A DNA stretch of 64,000 bases. Source: Orlajensenia leifsoniae (lineage in GTDB: Bacteria > Actinomycetota > Actinomycetes > Actinomycetales > Microbacteriaceae). The DNA lies in NCBI RefSeq assembly GCF_004570845.1, contig NZ_SPQZ01000003.1:248001-312000 (forward strand), written 5' to 3'. Numbering within the stretch: position 1 is the stretch's first letter; each line of letters begins with the position of its first letter. The notes under the pieces were generated by a model. It was not told the origin of the DNA, searched no databases, and worked only from the letters and a program-made list of their open reading frames with translations. The position numbers and the translations under genes are program-made. This document shows, in pieces, positions 32,195 to 40,443 of the stretch.

Positions 32195-34981
32195 ATGTCA
32201 GGAAGCAAGGCTCGACGCAGGCGCGTCGTAGCTGCAGTGCCCATACTCGCTCTCGTCGCCGCCGGCCTGGCGACGACGGCTGCCGTGGGGCCGGCAGTGG
32301 CGGGACCGCAGATCGCACCGTCGATCAGCGATTCCGAGTACTACATGAACTATGCGGAACCGCGGGCCGAAGCGGCCTTCGGGACTGACATCGCCATCGA
32401 TTCGGCTGCGAGTCGCAACGCCGAGCGGGCGATCCTCGAGGCCCAGAGCGTCGATGAGAAGTTCGCGAGCGGCAACCCGGTTGCAGCCCAGGGACTGGCC
32501 AAGCTCGAGTCGGAGTCGATCAAGACCGGCAAGAGCCCCAAGGCCCTCAAGAGCATCTACAAGAAGGCTGCGACGACGCAGAAGGCCAAGCTCCTCACGA
32601 TCCTCGTGGAGTTCAACCCCAACGCTGCAGACGACTTCACCGGCGTGCAGGTTCCGACCGAGTTCGGCGCGACCGAGTGCAAGCCCGGCGACGTGCAGAG
32701 CGGACCCCTCCACAACACCATCGAGAACCCGGCCGACGCCTCGAAGCTCGACAACAACTCGATGTGGGTGCCCGACTTCTCGTCGAAGCACTACAACGAC
32801 ATGCTCTACACCGACAAGGGCATCACGAAGCGCGTGCGCACCGACCTGAAGGGTCCCGACGGCAAGCCGGGCTTCGACATCTCGGGCTACACGATGAAGC
32901 GCATGTACGAGGAGATGTCGCAGGGCGCGTACACCGTGACCGGATCGGCGACCCCGTGGATCACGGTGCCGCACTCCGAGGCGTACTACGGCGCGAGCAC
33001 CTGCTTCCTGAATGACGAAGGCGTGTACGAGGCCGGAGCCGTCCAGGACATGCAAGGGCACCCCGACAACCCCCTCGGTGCCGGTCAGCTCCCGATCGAC
33101 GCCGTGACGGCCCTCGCCGCCGCACAGCCGAACTTCCCGTGGGCCGACTACGACCTCGAGGACCAGGGCGACCGTGACGGCGACGGCAACTTCAACGAAC
33201 CCGACGGTGTCATCGACCACGTCGTGCTCGTGCACGCCGGCGCCGACAAGTCGGGTGGCGGCGGAGCAGAAGGCACCTACGCCATCTGGGCTCACTCCTC
33301 CGCTGTCGCGGGTGGAGCGGCCATTCCGGGCACGAACCTCAAGCTGTCGAACTACATCGTGCAGCCCGAGGACTCGGGCGTCGGCGTGTTCGCCCACGAG
33401 TACGGCCACGACCTCGGCCTGCCCGACCTCTACGACACCTCCGGCGCCGCGGACTCCGACGTCGACTTCTGGGACCTCATGTCGTCGGGATCGCACAGCG
33501 GACCGATCTTCCAGTCGATGCCCGCCCACATGGGCATCTGGGACAAGTACGTGCTCGGTTGGAGCGACCCCGAGGTCATCAACCCCGGAGACAGGGCTCG
33601 CACCATCGCGGTGAGCCAGGCCTCGCGTCCGATCAAGTACACCGAGGACGGCGTGAAGATCAACCTGCCCGACAAGGTGGTGACCCTCGCGACACCGCAC
33701 AGCGGTGAGGGCATGTGGTACTCCGGTGCCGACCAGTCGTGGGCTGACGTGCGGCTCTCGCGCTCCGTCGACGTTCCGACCGACGCCAAGTTCTGGATGT
33801 GGAACAACTACGTGATCGAGGAGGACTGGGACTTCGGCTTCGTCGAGGTCTCGACCGACGGCGGTACCACGTGGGTGAACGAGAAGGTCTACAACGAGGA
33901 CGGCTCCGAGGCATCGACCCCGGATGACTACCCGGACCCCAACGGAAACCTGGCCACGTTCGGCAACCTCAAGTACGGTCTCACCGCATCCTCCGGCGGC
34001 TGGGCTCACCAGTACGTCGATCTCTCGGCCTACGCCGGGACATCGGTGGACGTGCGTCTTCGCTATGCGACGGATGCCGCATTCGAGGAACGCGGTTGGT
34101 TCTCCGACGACTTCGCCGTGACGAGTGGTGACACGCCCGTCTGGACCGACGACGTGGAGGGTGGCGACAACGGCTGGACCAACGAGGTCTCGTCGCACAC
34201 CGACACCACCGGTGCCGGCTGGCACATCGATTCCGGAACCCAGGTCAAGGCGCAGTACTACCTGGTCGAGTGGCGCAACTTCGACGGCTTCGACAAGGGC
34301 CTCCAGTACGCCTACACGACCGTGTACAGCGACGACGCCTGGAAGGTGCAGAAGATCAAGTACAACGCGCCCGGTGCCCTCGTCTGGTACCGCGACACGA
34401 CGTACGGCGATGTGAACCACGTCACCAGTAACCTCACCTCGCTCCCGAGCGGTGGCGCCAAGGGCGGTCTCCTCATCGTCGACAGCCACTTCGACCCGCT
34501 GCGCCGTACCGGCGCCGCAGCCGAACTGGACCCGTCGACGCTGAAGAACATGACCTCGCGCGCCAACTCGTCCAACGCGGCCTTCGGGTTGAAGAAGACG
34601 TACCCCTTCACGGAGTGCATCACGGACGAGGCGTTCACCGAGTACTGCACCAAGGTTCCGGCGCAGGCCCCGGTGAAGACCTTCACCGACGACAAGGGCT
34701 GGGTGCCCGGCATCGAAGTGAACGACGCCGGCATCTTCTGGCGATACGCCCAGGGTTCGGTCGTCGTCCCCTCGGTGGACGGTGCACCGTACTCCACCCG
34801 CGTGGTCCACGCTGACGGCAGCCCCGCCACGGAGTACTACGGCGAGGATCTCGGCTTCGGTCCGCTCGGAACCGGCAACCCGGCTGATGCCGGCGTCGGC
34901 TACGGCACCAAGGTCGAGGTGAAGGCGTCGCTGTTCGACAAGGTGGCGTTCCTGCGCATCACCGCACCGCGCGCCGGCTAG
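32195..34981 (+). CDS. Secreted M6-family metalloprotease (immune inhibitor A-like)
   Basis: A 928-residue exported zinc endopeptidase. A Sec signal peptide covers about residues 1-37 (MSGSKARRRR, then a hydrophobic core, ending AVAGPQ). An N-terminal propeptide follows, then the catalytic domain with HEYGHDLGLPD, where H401, E402, H405 and D411 form the M6 zinc site. The C-terminal 400 residues are beta-rich immune-inhibitor-A-type domains (GFVEVSTDGGTTW, WRNFDGFDKGLQYAY). GGAGG lies 7 nt before ATG 32195. M6 enzymes degrade host or competitor proteins such as antimicrobial peptides. A hairpin terminator follows. Confidence 0.95.
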   Translation: MSGSKARRRRVVAAVPILALVAAGLATTAAVGPAVAGPQIAPSISDSEYYMNYAEPRAEAAFGTDIAIDSAASRNAERAILEAQSVDEKFASGNPVAAQGLAKLESESIKTGKSPKALKSIYKKAATTQKAKLLTILVEFNPNAADDFTGVQVPTEFGATECKPGDVQSGPLHNTIENPADASKLDNNSMWVPDFSSKHYNDMLYTDKGITKRVRTDLKGPDGKPGFDISGYTMKRMYEEMSQGAYTVTGSATPWITVPHSEAYYGASTCFLNDEGVYEAGAVQDMQGHPDNPLGAGQLPIDAVTALAAAQPNFPWADYDLEDQGDRDGDGNFNEPDGVIDHVVLVHAGADKSGGGGAEGTYAIWAHSSAVAGGAAIPGTNLKLSNYIVQPEDSGVGVFAHEYGHDLGLPDLYDTSGAADSDVDFWDLMSSGSHSGPIFQSMPAHMGIWDKYVLGWSDPEVINPGDRARTIAVSQASRPIKYTEDGVKINLPDKVVTLATPHSGEGMWYSGADQSWADVRLSRSVDVPTDAKFWMWNNYVIEEDWDFGFVEVSTDGGTTWVNEKVYNEDGSEASTPDDYPDPNGNLATFGNLKYGLTASSGGWAHQYVDLSAYAGTSVDVRLRYATDAAFEERGWFSDDFAVTSGDTPVWTDDVEGGDNGWTNEVSSHTDTTGAGWHIDSGTQVKAQYYLVEWRNFDGFDKGLQYAYTTVYSDDAWKVQKIKYNAPGALVWYRDTTYGDVNHVTSNLTSLPSGGAKGGLLIVDSHFDPLRRTGAAAELDPSTLKNMTSRANSSNAAFGLKKTYPFTECITDEAFTEYCTKVPAQAPVKTFTDDKGWVPGIEVNDAGIFWRYAQGSVVVPSVDGAPYSTRVVHADGSPATEYYGEDLGFGPLGTGNPADAGVGYGTKVEVKASLFDKVAFLRITAPRAG

Positions 34982-35000
34982 TCCGACCGCACCGCACCAC

Positions 35001-35034
35001 GAGGGCCCGACCGTCACCAGACGGCCGGGCCCTC
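35001..35034 (+). terminator. Terminator hairpin of the M6 protease gene
   Basis: GAGGGCCCG (35001-35009) pairs with CGGGCCCTC (35026-35034), 19 nt after the stop and followed by GTCTTG. Confidence 0.75.
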
Positions 35035-35050
35035 GTCTTGTGCCCTGCGT

Positions 35051-35056
35051 TACTGT
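35051..35056 (+). promoter_or_regulatory. -10 element TACTGT before the leader ORF
   Basis: TACTGT, 6 nt (GTCGTC), ATG 35063; same geometry as the other leaderless starts in the window. Confidence 0.6.
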
Positions 35057-35062
35057 GTCGTC

Positions 35063-35107
35063 ATGACCCGGGTCATCGTCGTGCCCCCTGAGGGACCGGA
35101 ATCGTGA
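35063..35107 (+). CDS. 14-residue leaderless leader peptide overlapping the oxidoreductase start
   Basis: ATG 35063 opens a 14-codon frame, MTRVIVVPPEGPES, whose TGA (35105-35107) overlaps the next gene's GTG in the sequence GTGA. It starts 6 nt after a -10 element, exactly like the window's leaderless genes, so a ribosome entering the 5' end of this mRNA would translate it first. It has Pro-Pro and a Val-rich core but no run of one amino acid, so classical attenuation is not indicated. Its simplest role is to deliver ribosomes to the weak GTG start by termination-reinitiation. Too short to prove by sequence alone. Confidence 0.55.
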   Translation: MTRVIVVPPEGPES

Positions 35108-36081
35108 GAGCCGTCGTCCAGAAGGGGTACGGCTCGCCGGCCGCCGTGCTGCGCATCGCCGAAGTCGACCGGCCGCGCGACCCCGTCGACGACGAGGTGG
35201 TGATCCGCGTGCACGCGGCATCCGTCAACTTCGGCGACTGGGCCTTCGTCACAGGAGTGCCCGGCATGATCCGCCTCGCCGCGGGCATGCGCACCCCGCG
35301 GGCGGCCGTGCGCGGCCGTGACGTCGCGGGAACCGTCGAGCACGTCGGCCCGCGCGTCTCGCGCTTCCGACCGGGCGACGAGATCTTCGGAGAGATCGTG
35401 ACCGGGAGCTATGCGGAGTACGCCACCACCCCCGAGTCGACCATCAGCCTGAAGCCGCGAACGCTCACCTTCGCCCAGGCTGCTGCCCTGCCCATCGCCG
35501 CAGGCACCGCACTGCAGGGCATCCGCGACAGCGGCGGCGTGACACCCGGCCAGTCGGTGCTCGTCAACGGGGCATCCGGTGGCGTCGGCACGTACGCCGT
35601 GCAGGTCGCGAAGATGCTCGGCGCCGAGGTGACCGGAGTGTGCAGCAGCCGCAACCTCGACCAACTGCGCACGCTCGGCGCCGACCACGTCATCGACTAC
35701 GCGGTGGACGACTTTACCCGAGGGCCTGGCCGCTACGACGTCATCCTCGATCTGGCCGGCAGTCATCGCCTCCGAGCGCTGCGTCGAGTGCTCACGCCTC
35801 GCGGCACCCTCGTGCTCTCGACGGGCCAGGGCGGCCGCTGGGTCGGACCCCTCCAGGCGATGGCGGCTGCCGGGCTCATGTCTCCCTTCGTGTCGCAGCG
35901 GCTGCGCGTCCTCGCCGCGAAGACGACCCCCGAGCGCCTCGACGATGTGGCGGCACTCGCCGATGCCGGAAAGCTCACCCCCGTGATCGAGCGGAGCTAC
36001 ACCCTGGACGAGGTGCCGGAGGCCTTGCGCCACTTCGGCGAGGACCACGCGCGCGGCAAGCTGGTGATCAGCATTCATTGA
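35104..36081 (+). CDS. NAD(P)-dependent quinone-oxidoreductase-like alcohol dehydrogenase (zinc-free MDR)
   Basis: A 325-residue medium-chain dehydrogenase/reductase. The N-terminus is VVQKGYGSPAAVLRIAEVDRP, the substrate-domain segment is HAASVNFGDWAFVTG, and the cofactor motif is VLVNGASGGVGTYAVQVAKMLGAEVTGVCS (GxGxxG region), followed by LGADHVIDY. No structural-zinc Cys cluster is present, so it is of the QOR type. GTG 35104 overlaps the leader ORF; GAGGGA lies 8 nt upstream as a weak SD. The substrate is probably a quinone or enone. Confidence 0.92.
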   Translation: MRAVVQKGYGSPAAVLRIAEVDRPRDPVDDEVVIRVHAASVNFGDWAFVTGVPGMIRLAAGMRTPRAAVRGRDVAGTVEHVGPRVSRFRPGDEIFGEIVTGSYAEYATTPESTISLKPRTLTFAQAAALPIAAGTALQGIRDSGGVTPGQSVLVNGASGGVGTYAVQVAKMLGAEVTGVCSSRNLDQLRTLGADHVIDYAVDDFTRGPGRYDVILDLAGSHRLRALRRVLTPRGTLVLSTGQGGRWVGPLQAMAAAGLMSPFVSQRLRVLAAKTTPERLDDVAALADAGKLTPVIERSYTLDEVPEALRHFGEDHARGKLVISIH

Positions 36082-36189
36082 GGGTGTCGCTGCGGATCCC
36101 GACGGCCCGACCCGGTCGTGAGGGCCGCGCGGAGCGACCCGCGAAGCGCATCCCCACGCCGCTCCCGAGGCGAGTCCACCACCGCCGGG

Positions 36190-36195
36190 TACGCT
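36190..36195 (+). promoter_or_regulatory. -10 element TACGCT of leaderless peptidase gene
   Basis: TACGCT, 6 nt (GAGATC), GTG 36202. Confidence 0.65.
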
Positions 36196-36201
36196 GAGAT
36201 C

Positions 36202-38325
36202 GTGCTCACTCCCCCGGTCACTCCGAAGCAGCCCACAGAACGAACCCATCACGGCGACACCGTGGTCGACGACTACGAATGGCTGCGTGCCAAGGAGGAT
36301 CCCGCGGTCCTCGCGCACCTGCACGAGGAGAACGCCTACACGAAGGCGCGCACCGAGAAGCTGGGCCTGCTGCAGGAGCAGATCTTCGAGGAGATCAAGA
36401 ACCGCACCCAGGAGACCGACCTCAGCGTTCCGCGCCGCGAGGGCGAATGGTGGTACTACACCCGCACGGTCGAGGGCAGCCAGTACGGCATCCACTGCCG
36501 CGCCCCGATCAGCTCGCCCGCCGACTGGACTCCGCCCGTGCTCGAAGGGGATGCATCCGTTCTCCCCGGAGAGCAGATCCTGCTCGACGACAACGCGGAG
36601 GCCGCAGAGCAGGAGTTCTACTCGCTGGGCAGCTTCGACGTGTCGACTGACGGCAGCACCCTGCTCTACGCGACCGACCTCGAGGGCGACGAGCGCTACA
36701 CGATCCGGCTGCGATCCCTGGCTCCGGATGCGGCGGGCGACGAGTTCGGCGACGTCATCCCGAACACGTCGTCGGGCGCCCTCTTCGACCCGAGCGGCCG
36801 ATACCTCTTCTACGCGACGGTCGACGACGCCTGGCGCCCCGACACCATCTGGCGGCACGAGATCGGAACGCCGCAGTCGGCCGACGTCTCGGTGTTCCAC
36901 GAGCCCGACGAGCGCTTCTGGATCGGCGTCGGCCTGACCCGCAGCCGCCAGTACCTCGTGATCGAGGCCGGGTCGAACGTGACCACCGAGATCCACCTGC
37001 TGCCGGCGTCCGACCCGACGGGCGAGTTCTCCGTGGTCTGGCCCCGGGTCGACGGCGTCGAGTACGACGTCGAGCACGCGATCGTGAACGGCCACGACAG
37101 GCTGCTCATCGTGCACAACGACGGCGCGGTGAACTTCGAGCTCGTCAGCGTCGCGGCATCCGACCCCCAGGGCGAACGGCGGATGCTGCTCCCCCACGAT
37201 CCGGCCGTGAGGCTGGAGAGCGTCGATGCCTTCCGCGACTTCGTGTCGGTGGAGTACCGCCGCGACGGGCTGCCCCGGGTGGCCGTGGCGCGCATCCCCG
37301 ACGCGACGCACGACGACGCCCTGCACGAGCTCGGCTGGGACGAGCCGCTGTTCGCCGTCGGAACGGGGTCGAACCCCGAGTGGAACCAGCCGACGCTGCG
37401 GCTCGGCTACACCAGCTTCGTGACGCCGTCGACCGTCTACGACTACGTCGTGGCCACCGGCGAGCGCCGACTGCTCAAGCAGCAGCCCGTGCTGGGGCAC
37501 TACGACGCGAGCCTGTTCGAGCAGCGCCGCGAGTGGGCGACGGCGGCTGACGGCACCCGCATCCCGATCTCGCTCGTGTACCGCCGCGATCTGGTTACCC
37601 CGGGCGAACCCGCCCCCACCCTCTTGTACGGCTACGGCTCCTACGAGCACTCGATCGACCCCGGATTCGGCATCCCCCGGCTCAGCCTGCTCGACCGCGG
37701 CATGATCTTCGCCGTCGCCCACGTGCGCGGCGGAGGCGAGATGGGCCGGCTCTGGTACGAGCACGGCAAGAAGCTGCACAAGCGCAACACCTTCACCGAC
37801 TTCGTCGATGCGGCGAAGCACCTCATCGAGGCGGGCTACACCTCGCCGTCCCAGCTCGTCGCCCAGGGTGGCAGCGCGGGCGGGCTGCTCATGGGCGCCG
37901 TGGCGAACATCGCGCCGAAGTACTTCTCCGGCATCCTCGCCGAGGTGCCCTTCGTCGATCCGCTGACGTCTATCCTCGATCCCTCGTTGCCGCTCACGGT
38001 CATCGAGTGGGACGAGTGGGGCAACCCGCTCGACGACGAGGAGGTGTACCACTACATGAAGTCGTACTCCCCGGTCGAGAACGTGCACCAGGTGCACTAC
38101 CCGCGCATCCTCGCCGTCACCAGTCTCAACGACACCCGCGTCCTGTACGTGGAGCCGGCCAAGTGGGTGGCTCGCCTCCGCGAGGTCGGGGCGGACGCGC
38201 TGCTCAAGGTCGAGATGGCGGCCGGCCACGGCGGCGTCTCGGGTCGCTACAGCGCCTGGCGTGAGCGCGCGTTCGCCTACGCCTGGGTGATCGACGCCGC
38301 GGGAGCGCACCCGAGCGGGGAGTAG
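36202..38325 (+). CDS. S9 prolyl oligopeptidase family, oligopeptidase B-like
   Basis: A 707-residue serine peptidase with a beta-propeller (residues 80-410) followed by an alpha/beta-hydrolase domain. The catalytic Ser558 is in QGGSAGGLLMGAVANIAP, Asp in TSLNDTRVLYVEPAKWVARL, and His in AAGHGGVSGRYSAWRE. The order and spacing match OpdB/protease II, which cuts after Arg and Lys in short peptides. HVRGGGEMGRLWYEHGKKLHKRNTF is highly conserved in the branch. No signal peptide; cytoplasmic. GTG 36202 follows a -10 element and gives the usual N-terminus (VTPKQPTERTHHGDTVVDDY). Confidence 0.95.
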   Translation: MLTPPVTPKQPTERTHHGDTVVDDYEWLRAKEDPAVLAHLHEENAYTKARTEKLGLLQEQIFEEIKNRTQETDLSVPRREGEWWYYTRTVEGSQYGIHCRAPISSPADWTPPVLEGDASVLPGEQILLDDNAEAAEQEFYSLGSFDVSTDGSTLLYATDLEGDERYTIRLRSLAPDAAGDEFGDVIPNTSSGALFDPSGRYLFYATVDDAWRPDTIWRHEIGTPQSADVSVFHEPDERFWIGVGLTRSRQYLVIEAGSNVTTEIHLLPASDPTGEFSVVWPRVDGVEYDVEHAIVNGHDRLLIVHNDGAVNFELVSVAASDPQGERRMLLPHDPAVRLESVDAFRDFVSVEYRRDGLPRVAVARIPDATHDDALHELGWDEPLFAVGTGSNPEWNQPTLRLGYTSFVTPSTVYDYVVATGERRLLKQQPVLGHYDASLFEQRREWATAADGTRIPISLVYRRDLVTPGEPAPTLLYGYGSYEHSIDPGFGIPRLSLLDRGMIFAVAHVRGGGEMGRLWYEHGKKLHKRNTFTDFVDAAKHLIEAGYTSPSQLVAQGGSAGGLLMGAVANIAPKYFSGILAEVPFVDPLTSILDPSLPLTVIEWDEWGNPLDDEEVYHYMKSYSPVENVHQVHYPRILAVTSLNDTRVLYVEPAKWVARLREVGADALLKVEMAAGHGGVSGRYSAWRERAFAYAWVIDAAGAHPSGE

Positions 38326-38336
38326 GCCGCTCCTCT

Positions 38337-38379
38337 CGCTCGCTCGCTGAGGCCCGAACGAAGTTCGCGGTCGAAGCGC
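38337..38379 (+). repeat. CGCTCGCTGAGG-family dispersed repeat, copy 3
   Basis: CGCTCGCTCGCTGAGG with CCCGAACGAAG and GGTCGAAGCGC following; starts 11 nt after the peptidase stop. Confidence 0.6.
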
Positions 38380-38413
38380 TCTTCGGGGAGCCCTGCGCTC
38401 GGGCGCTAGTCGA

Positions 38414-39256
38414 TCAAAGGACGGCCCAGTGCCGCGGGTGCTCCAGCCCGGCCGGCAGCCGCGTCGACGCGTCGCCTCGCGCCGACGCCACCTGCGGCCC
38501 GGTGAGGAACAGTGCCGACGATAGATCGGCCCCGCCGAGGTCGGCGTCCCGCAGGTCGGCGCCGATCAGGTCGGCACCACCGAGATCGGCACCGCGCAGG
38601 TCGGCCGCGATCAGGTAGGCACCCCGCAGGTTCGCCCCGCGGAGGTCGGCCCTGCGCAGCTTCGCGCCCATGAGGTCGGCGCCGCGTCCGGCTCGCGGAT
38701 GCGGATCCCGGTCGGCCAGCGCATCCGCCCGCACCGATTCGCTCACCTGCACCAGAACGGCGTTAACGCGAGCCCAGTGCTCGTTCACGTCGAGGGCGAG
38801 GAGGGCATCCGGAGTCCCGAGCGTCAGAGCCTCGGTCTCGGCGAGCAGGGCGTCGACGGAGGAACGGATGCCGGACCCGGCCACGCGGTCCCTCGCCTCG
38901 ACCAGGTACCAGAGCAGCTCGTGCAGCTCCTTCATCACGCCGAACGAGGCGAACATCGCCGACGCGGTCGATCGGTCCGCACGCCAGCTGCGCCCGTCGA
39001 ACGTCTGCTGCGAGATGTGCTGGCCCGCGCCGAAGCAGTCGTAGACGGTGCACCCCCGGAAGCCGATCTCGCGCAGCTCGGAGTGCACGCCGCAGCGGTA
39101 GTCGTCCTGAAGGTTCGGGCACGGGTCGCCGGCGCTCTTGTCGATCGCGAAATCGGCGGATGCCACGAAGTTGAGCGCCACGCAGCACAGCGCGAAGCAG
39201 TTCGCGCAGTCGGCGCGGAGCGCGCTTCGATCGGTCAGCGGGAGAAGGTCGGGCAC
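38414..39256 (-). CDS. Pentapeptide-repeat protein with Cys-rich N-terminal domain
   Basis: A 280-residue two-part protein. Residues 15-80 carry eight Cys ([25 protein letters not shown]), a spacing that suggests a zinc or Fe-S site. A helical stretch with [18 protein letters not shown] follows. Residues 190-255 are a right-handed quadrilateral beta-helix of A(D/N)LxG repeats (about 12 turns: [19 protein letters not shown] and on). Pentapeptide proteins can mimic DNA (Qnr, MfpA), but this one lacks their length. GTG 39256 follows TAGGCT by 6 nt; that element overlaps the stop of the upstream membrane-protein gene. Confidence 0.85.
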   Translation of the reverse strand: MPDLLPLTDRSALRADCANCFALCCVALNFVASADFAIDKSAGDPCPNLQDDYRCGVHSELREIGFRGCTVYDCFGAGQHISQQTFDGRSWRADRSTASAMFASFGVMKELHELLWYLVEARDRVAGSGIRSSVDALLAETEALTLGTPDALLALDVNEHWARVNAVLVQVSESVRADALADRDPHPRAGRGADLMGAKLRRADLRGANLRGAYLIAADLRGADLGGADLIGADLRDADLGGADLSSALFLTGPQVASARGDASTRLPAGLEHPRHWAVL

Positions 39257-39262
39257 GCGTTC

Positions 39263-39268
39263 AGCCTA
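39263..39268 (-). promoter_or_regulatory. -10 element TAGGCT before the pentapeptide gene
   Basis: Minus-strand TAGGCT, 6 nt (GAACGC), GTG 39256. Its first three bases are the TAG stop of the upstream gene, so this is an internal promoter or a chance match. Confidence 0.45.
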
Positions 39269-40267
39269 GGACGGCTGCAGTTCACCGTCAGCGTCGAGCA
39301 GGGCAGCGTGCTCCTGGGCGTAGCGGGCGGCCCGACGAATGCGGACGATGAAGATCGGGTAGCAGACGACGAGGACGACCACGAGCGCCAACGCCAGCAC
39401 GGTGTAGAAGAGCGGCGGTTGGCCGTCGATGAGCACTCCGAGGTATTGCAGCAGCAGCGCGACGTAGAGCAGAGTGCTGTAGCCGAGCTGGAACCCGAGC
39501 GCCGTGCGCGCCACTACGGCGTACCGCACGGCCGCCACGCGCTCGTCGGGAGCGAGCGCGATGTCCTGTCCGCGCAGCACCACGCGGGCCAGCTTGCGCA
39601 CGAGGCCGAGATCGCGCCCAGCGCTCTCGCGCAGCGCGAGGGTGAGCGGGCGCGCCACGATGATGGCGGCGAACGTCGCCGCGAGGAACGCGAACTGCAG
39701 AGCGAACAGCACCAACCGACCGGGCGACTCGGATGTGGATTCGGCGAGCGCGAGCAGTGTCGTGACCACCAGTCCTGCGGCCATGGCGATGACGAAGGTG
39801 AGCGCGACGATGAGGATCCTGCGACGGATCTGCGCGTCATCGATCACGCTCAGCAGTTGGTCGCCGCGGGGACGTCGCTCGTCGCGCGCACCCAGCCGAC
39901 GGCCGACGACCACAGCGAGGGTCAGCAGCAGGGCAGCACCCCCGAGAATGACGACGGGCACCCAGACCGGAGACGCGGCGGCGACGGAGAACACGACGAT
40001 GGAAACGGCCGCCAGAACGTCGAGACCGACGACAATCCAGAACCACCATCGGTAGTAGCGCCGACTCTCCTCGGTGCGTCGCACGTCCCAGTAGGCGTTC
40101 AGCGAACCGAGGAGCAGAGGACCGTAGACCAGGACCGTCAGTGCGAACGTCGCGAGCGGTCCGACCCAGGGGTCGGCATCCGGAGTCGCCCTGACGATGA
40201 GCACCACGCCGCCCAGCAAGGCAGCGGTCGCCACCAGAATCGACACGATGAACGCGACTACGCGCAC
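39266..40267 (-). CDS. Polytopic membrane protein of unknown function
   Basis: A 333-residue protein with about eight membrane helices (VVAFIVSILVATAALLGGVVL, ATFALTVLVYGPLLLG, WWFWIVVGLDVLAAV, WVPVVILGGAALLLTLAVVVG, RILIVALTFVIAMAAGLVVTTL, LVLFALQFAFLAATFAAIIVA, LGYSTLLYVALLLQYLGVL, LFYTVLALALVVVLVVCYPIF). I do not recognise a family. GTG 40267 is chosen because GAAGGGGGG lies 9 nt upstream and the hydrophobic segment begins at once; a longer form to ATG 40345 is possible. It is followed after 9 nt by the pentapeptide gene. Confidence 0.7.
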   Translation of the reverse strand: MRVVAFIVSILVATAALLGGVVLIVRATPDADPWVGPLATFALTVLVYGPLLLGSLNAYWDVRRTEESRRYYRWWFWIVVGLDVLAAVSIVVFSVAAASPVWVPVVILGGAALLLTLAVVVGRRLGARDERRPRGDQLLSVIDDAQIRRRILIVALTFVIAMAAGLVVTTLLALAESTSESPGRLVLFALQFAFLAATFAAIIVARPLTLALRESAGRDLGLVRKLARVVLRGQDIALAPDERVAAVRYAVVARTALGFQLGYSTLLYVALLLQYLGVLIDGQPPLFYTVLALALVVVLVVCYPIFIVRIRRAARYAQEHAALLDADGELQPS

Positions 40268-40443
40268 TCCGAGCCACCCCCCTTCGCTGAATGCCCGTCC
40301 CCAGCCAACAACGCAGGCAGGCGGCGACACAAGGGCTTGCGGCACCCGCCGCCGGGGACGAGAATCGGCCTCGGGTCAGGCTTTTGCGAGACTGGGCGGA
40401 GGGTGAATGCTCCGCCGAACGGATGCGACGCCGGTGAGGCCGG

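Noticed and set aside
32198-35221. A 1007-codon open frame on the minus strand opposite the M6 protease
   Set aside because: It mirrors the codons of a well-identified secreted protease, has no recognisable domain and arises because high-GC third positions leave antisense frames open.
35050-38310. A 1086-codon minus-strand frame across the oxidoreductase and oligopeptidase genes
   Set aside because: It spans two real genes and the space between, with no domain; antisense artefact of high GC.
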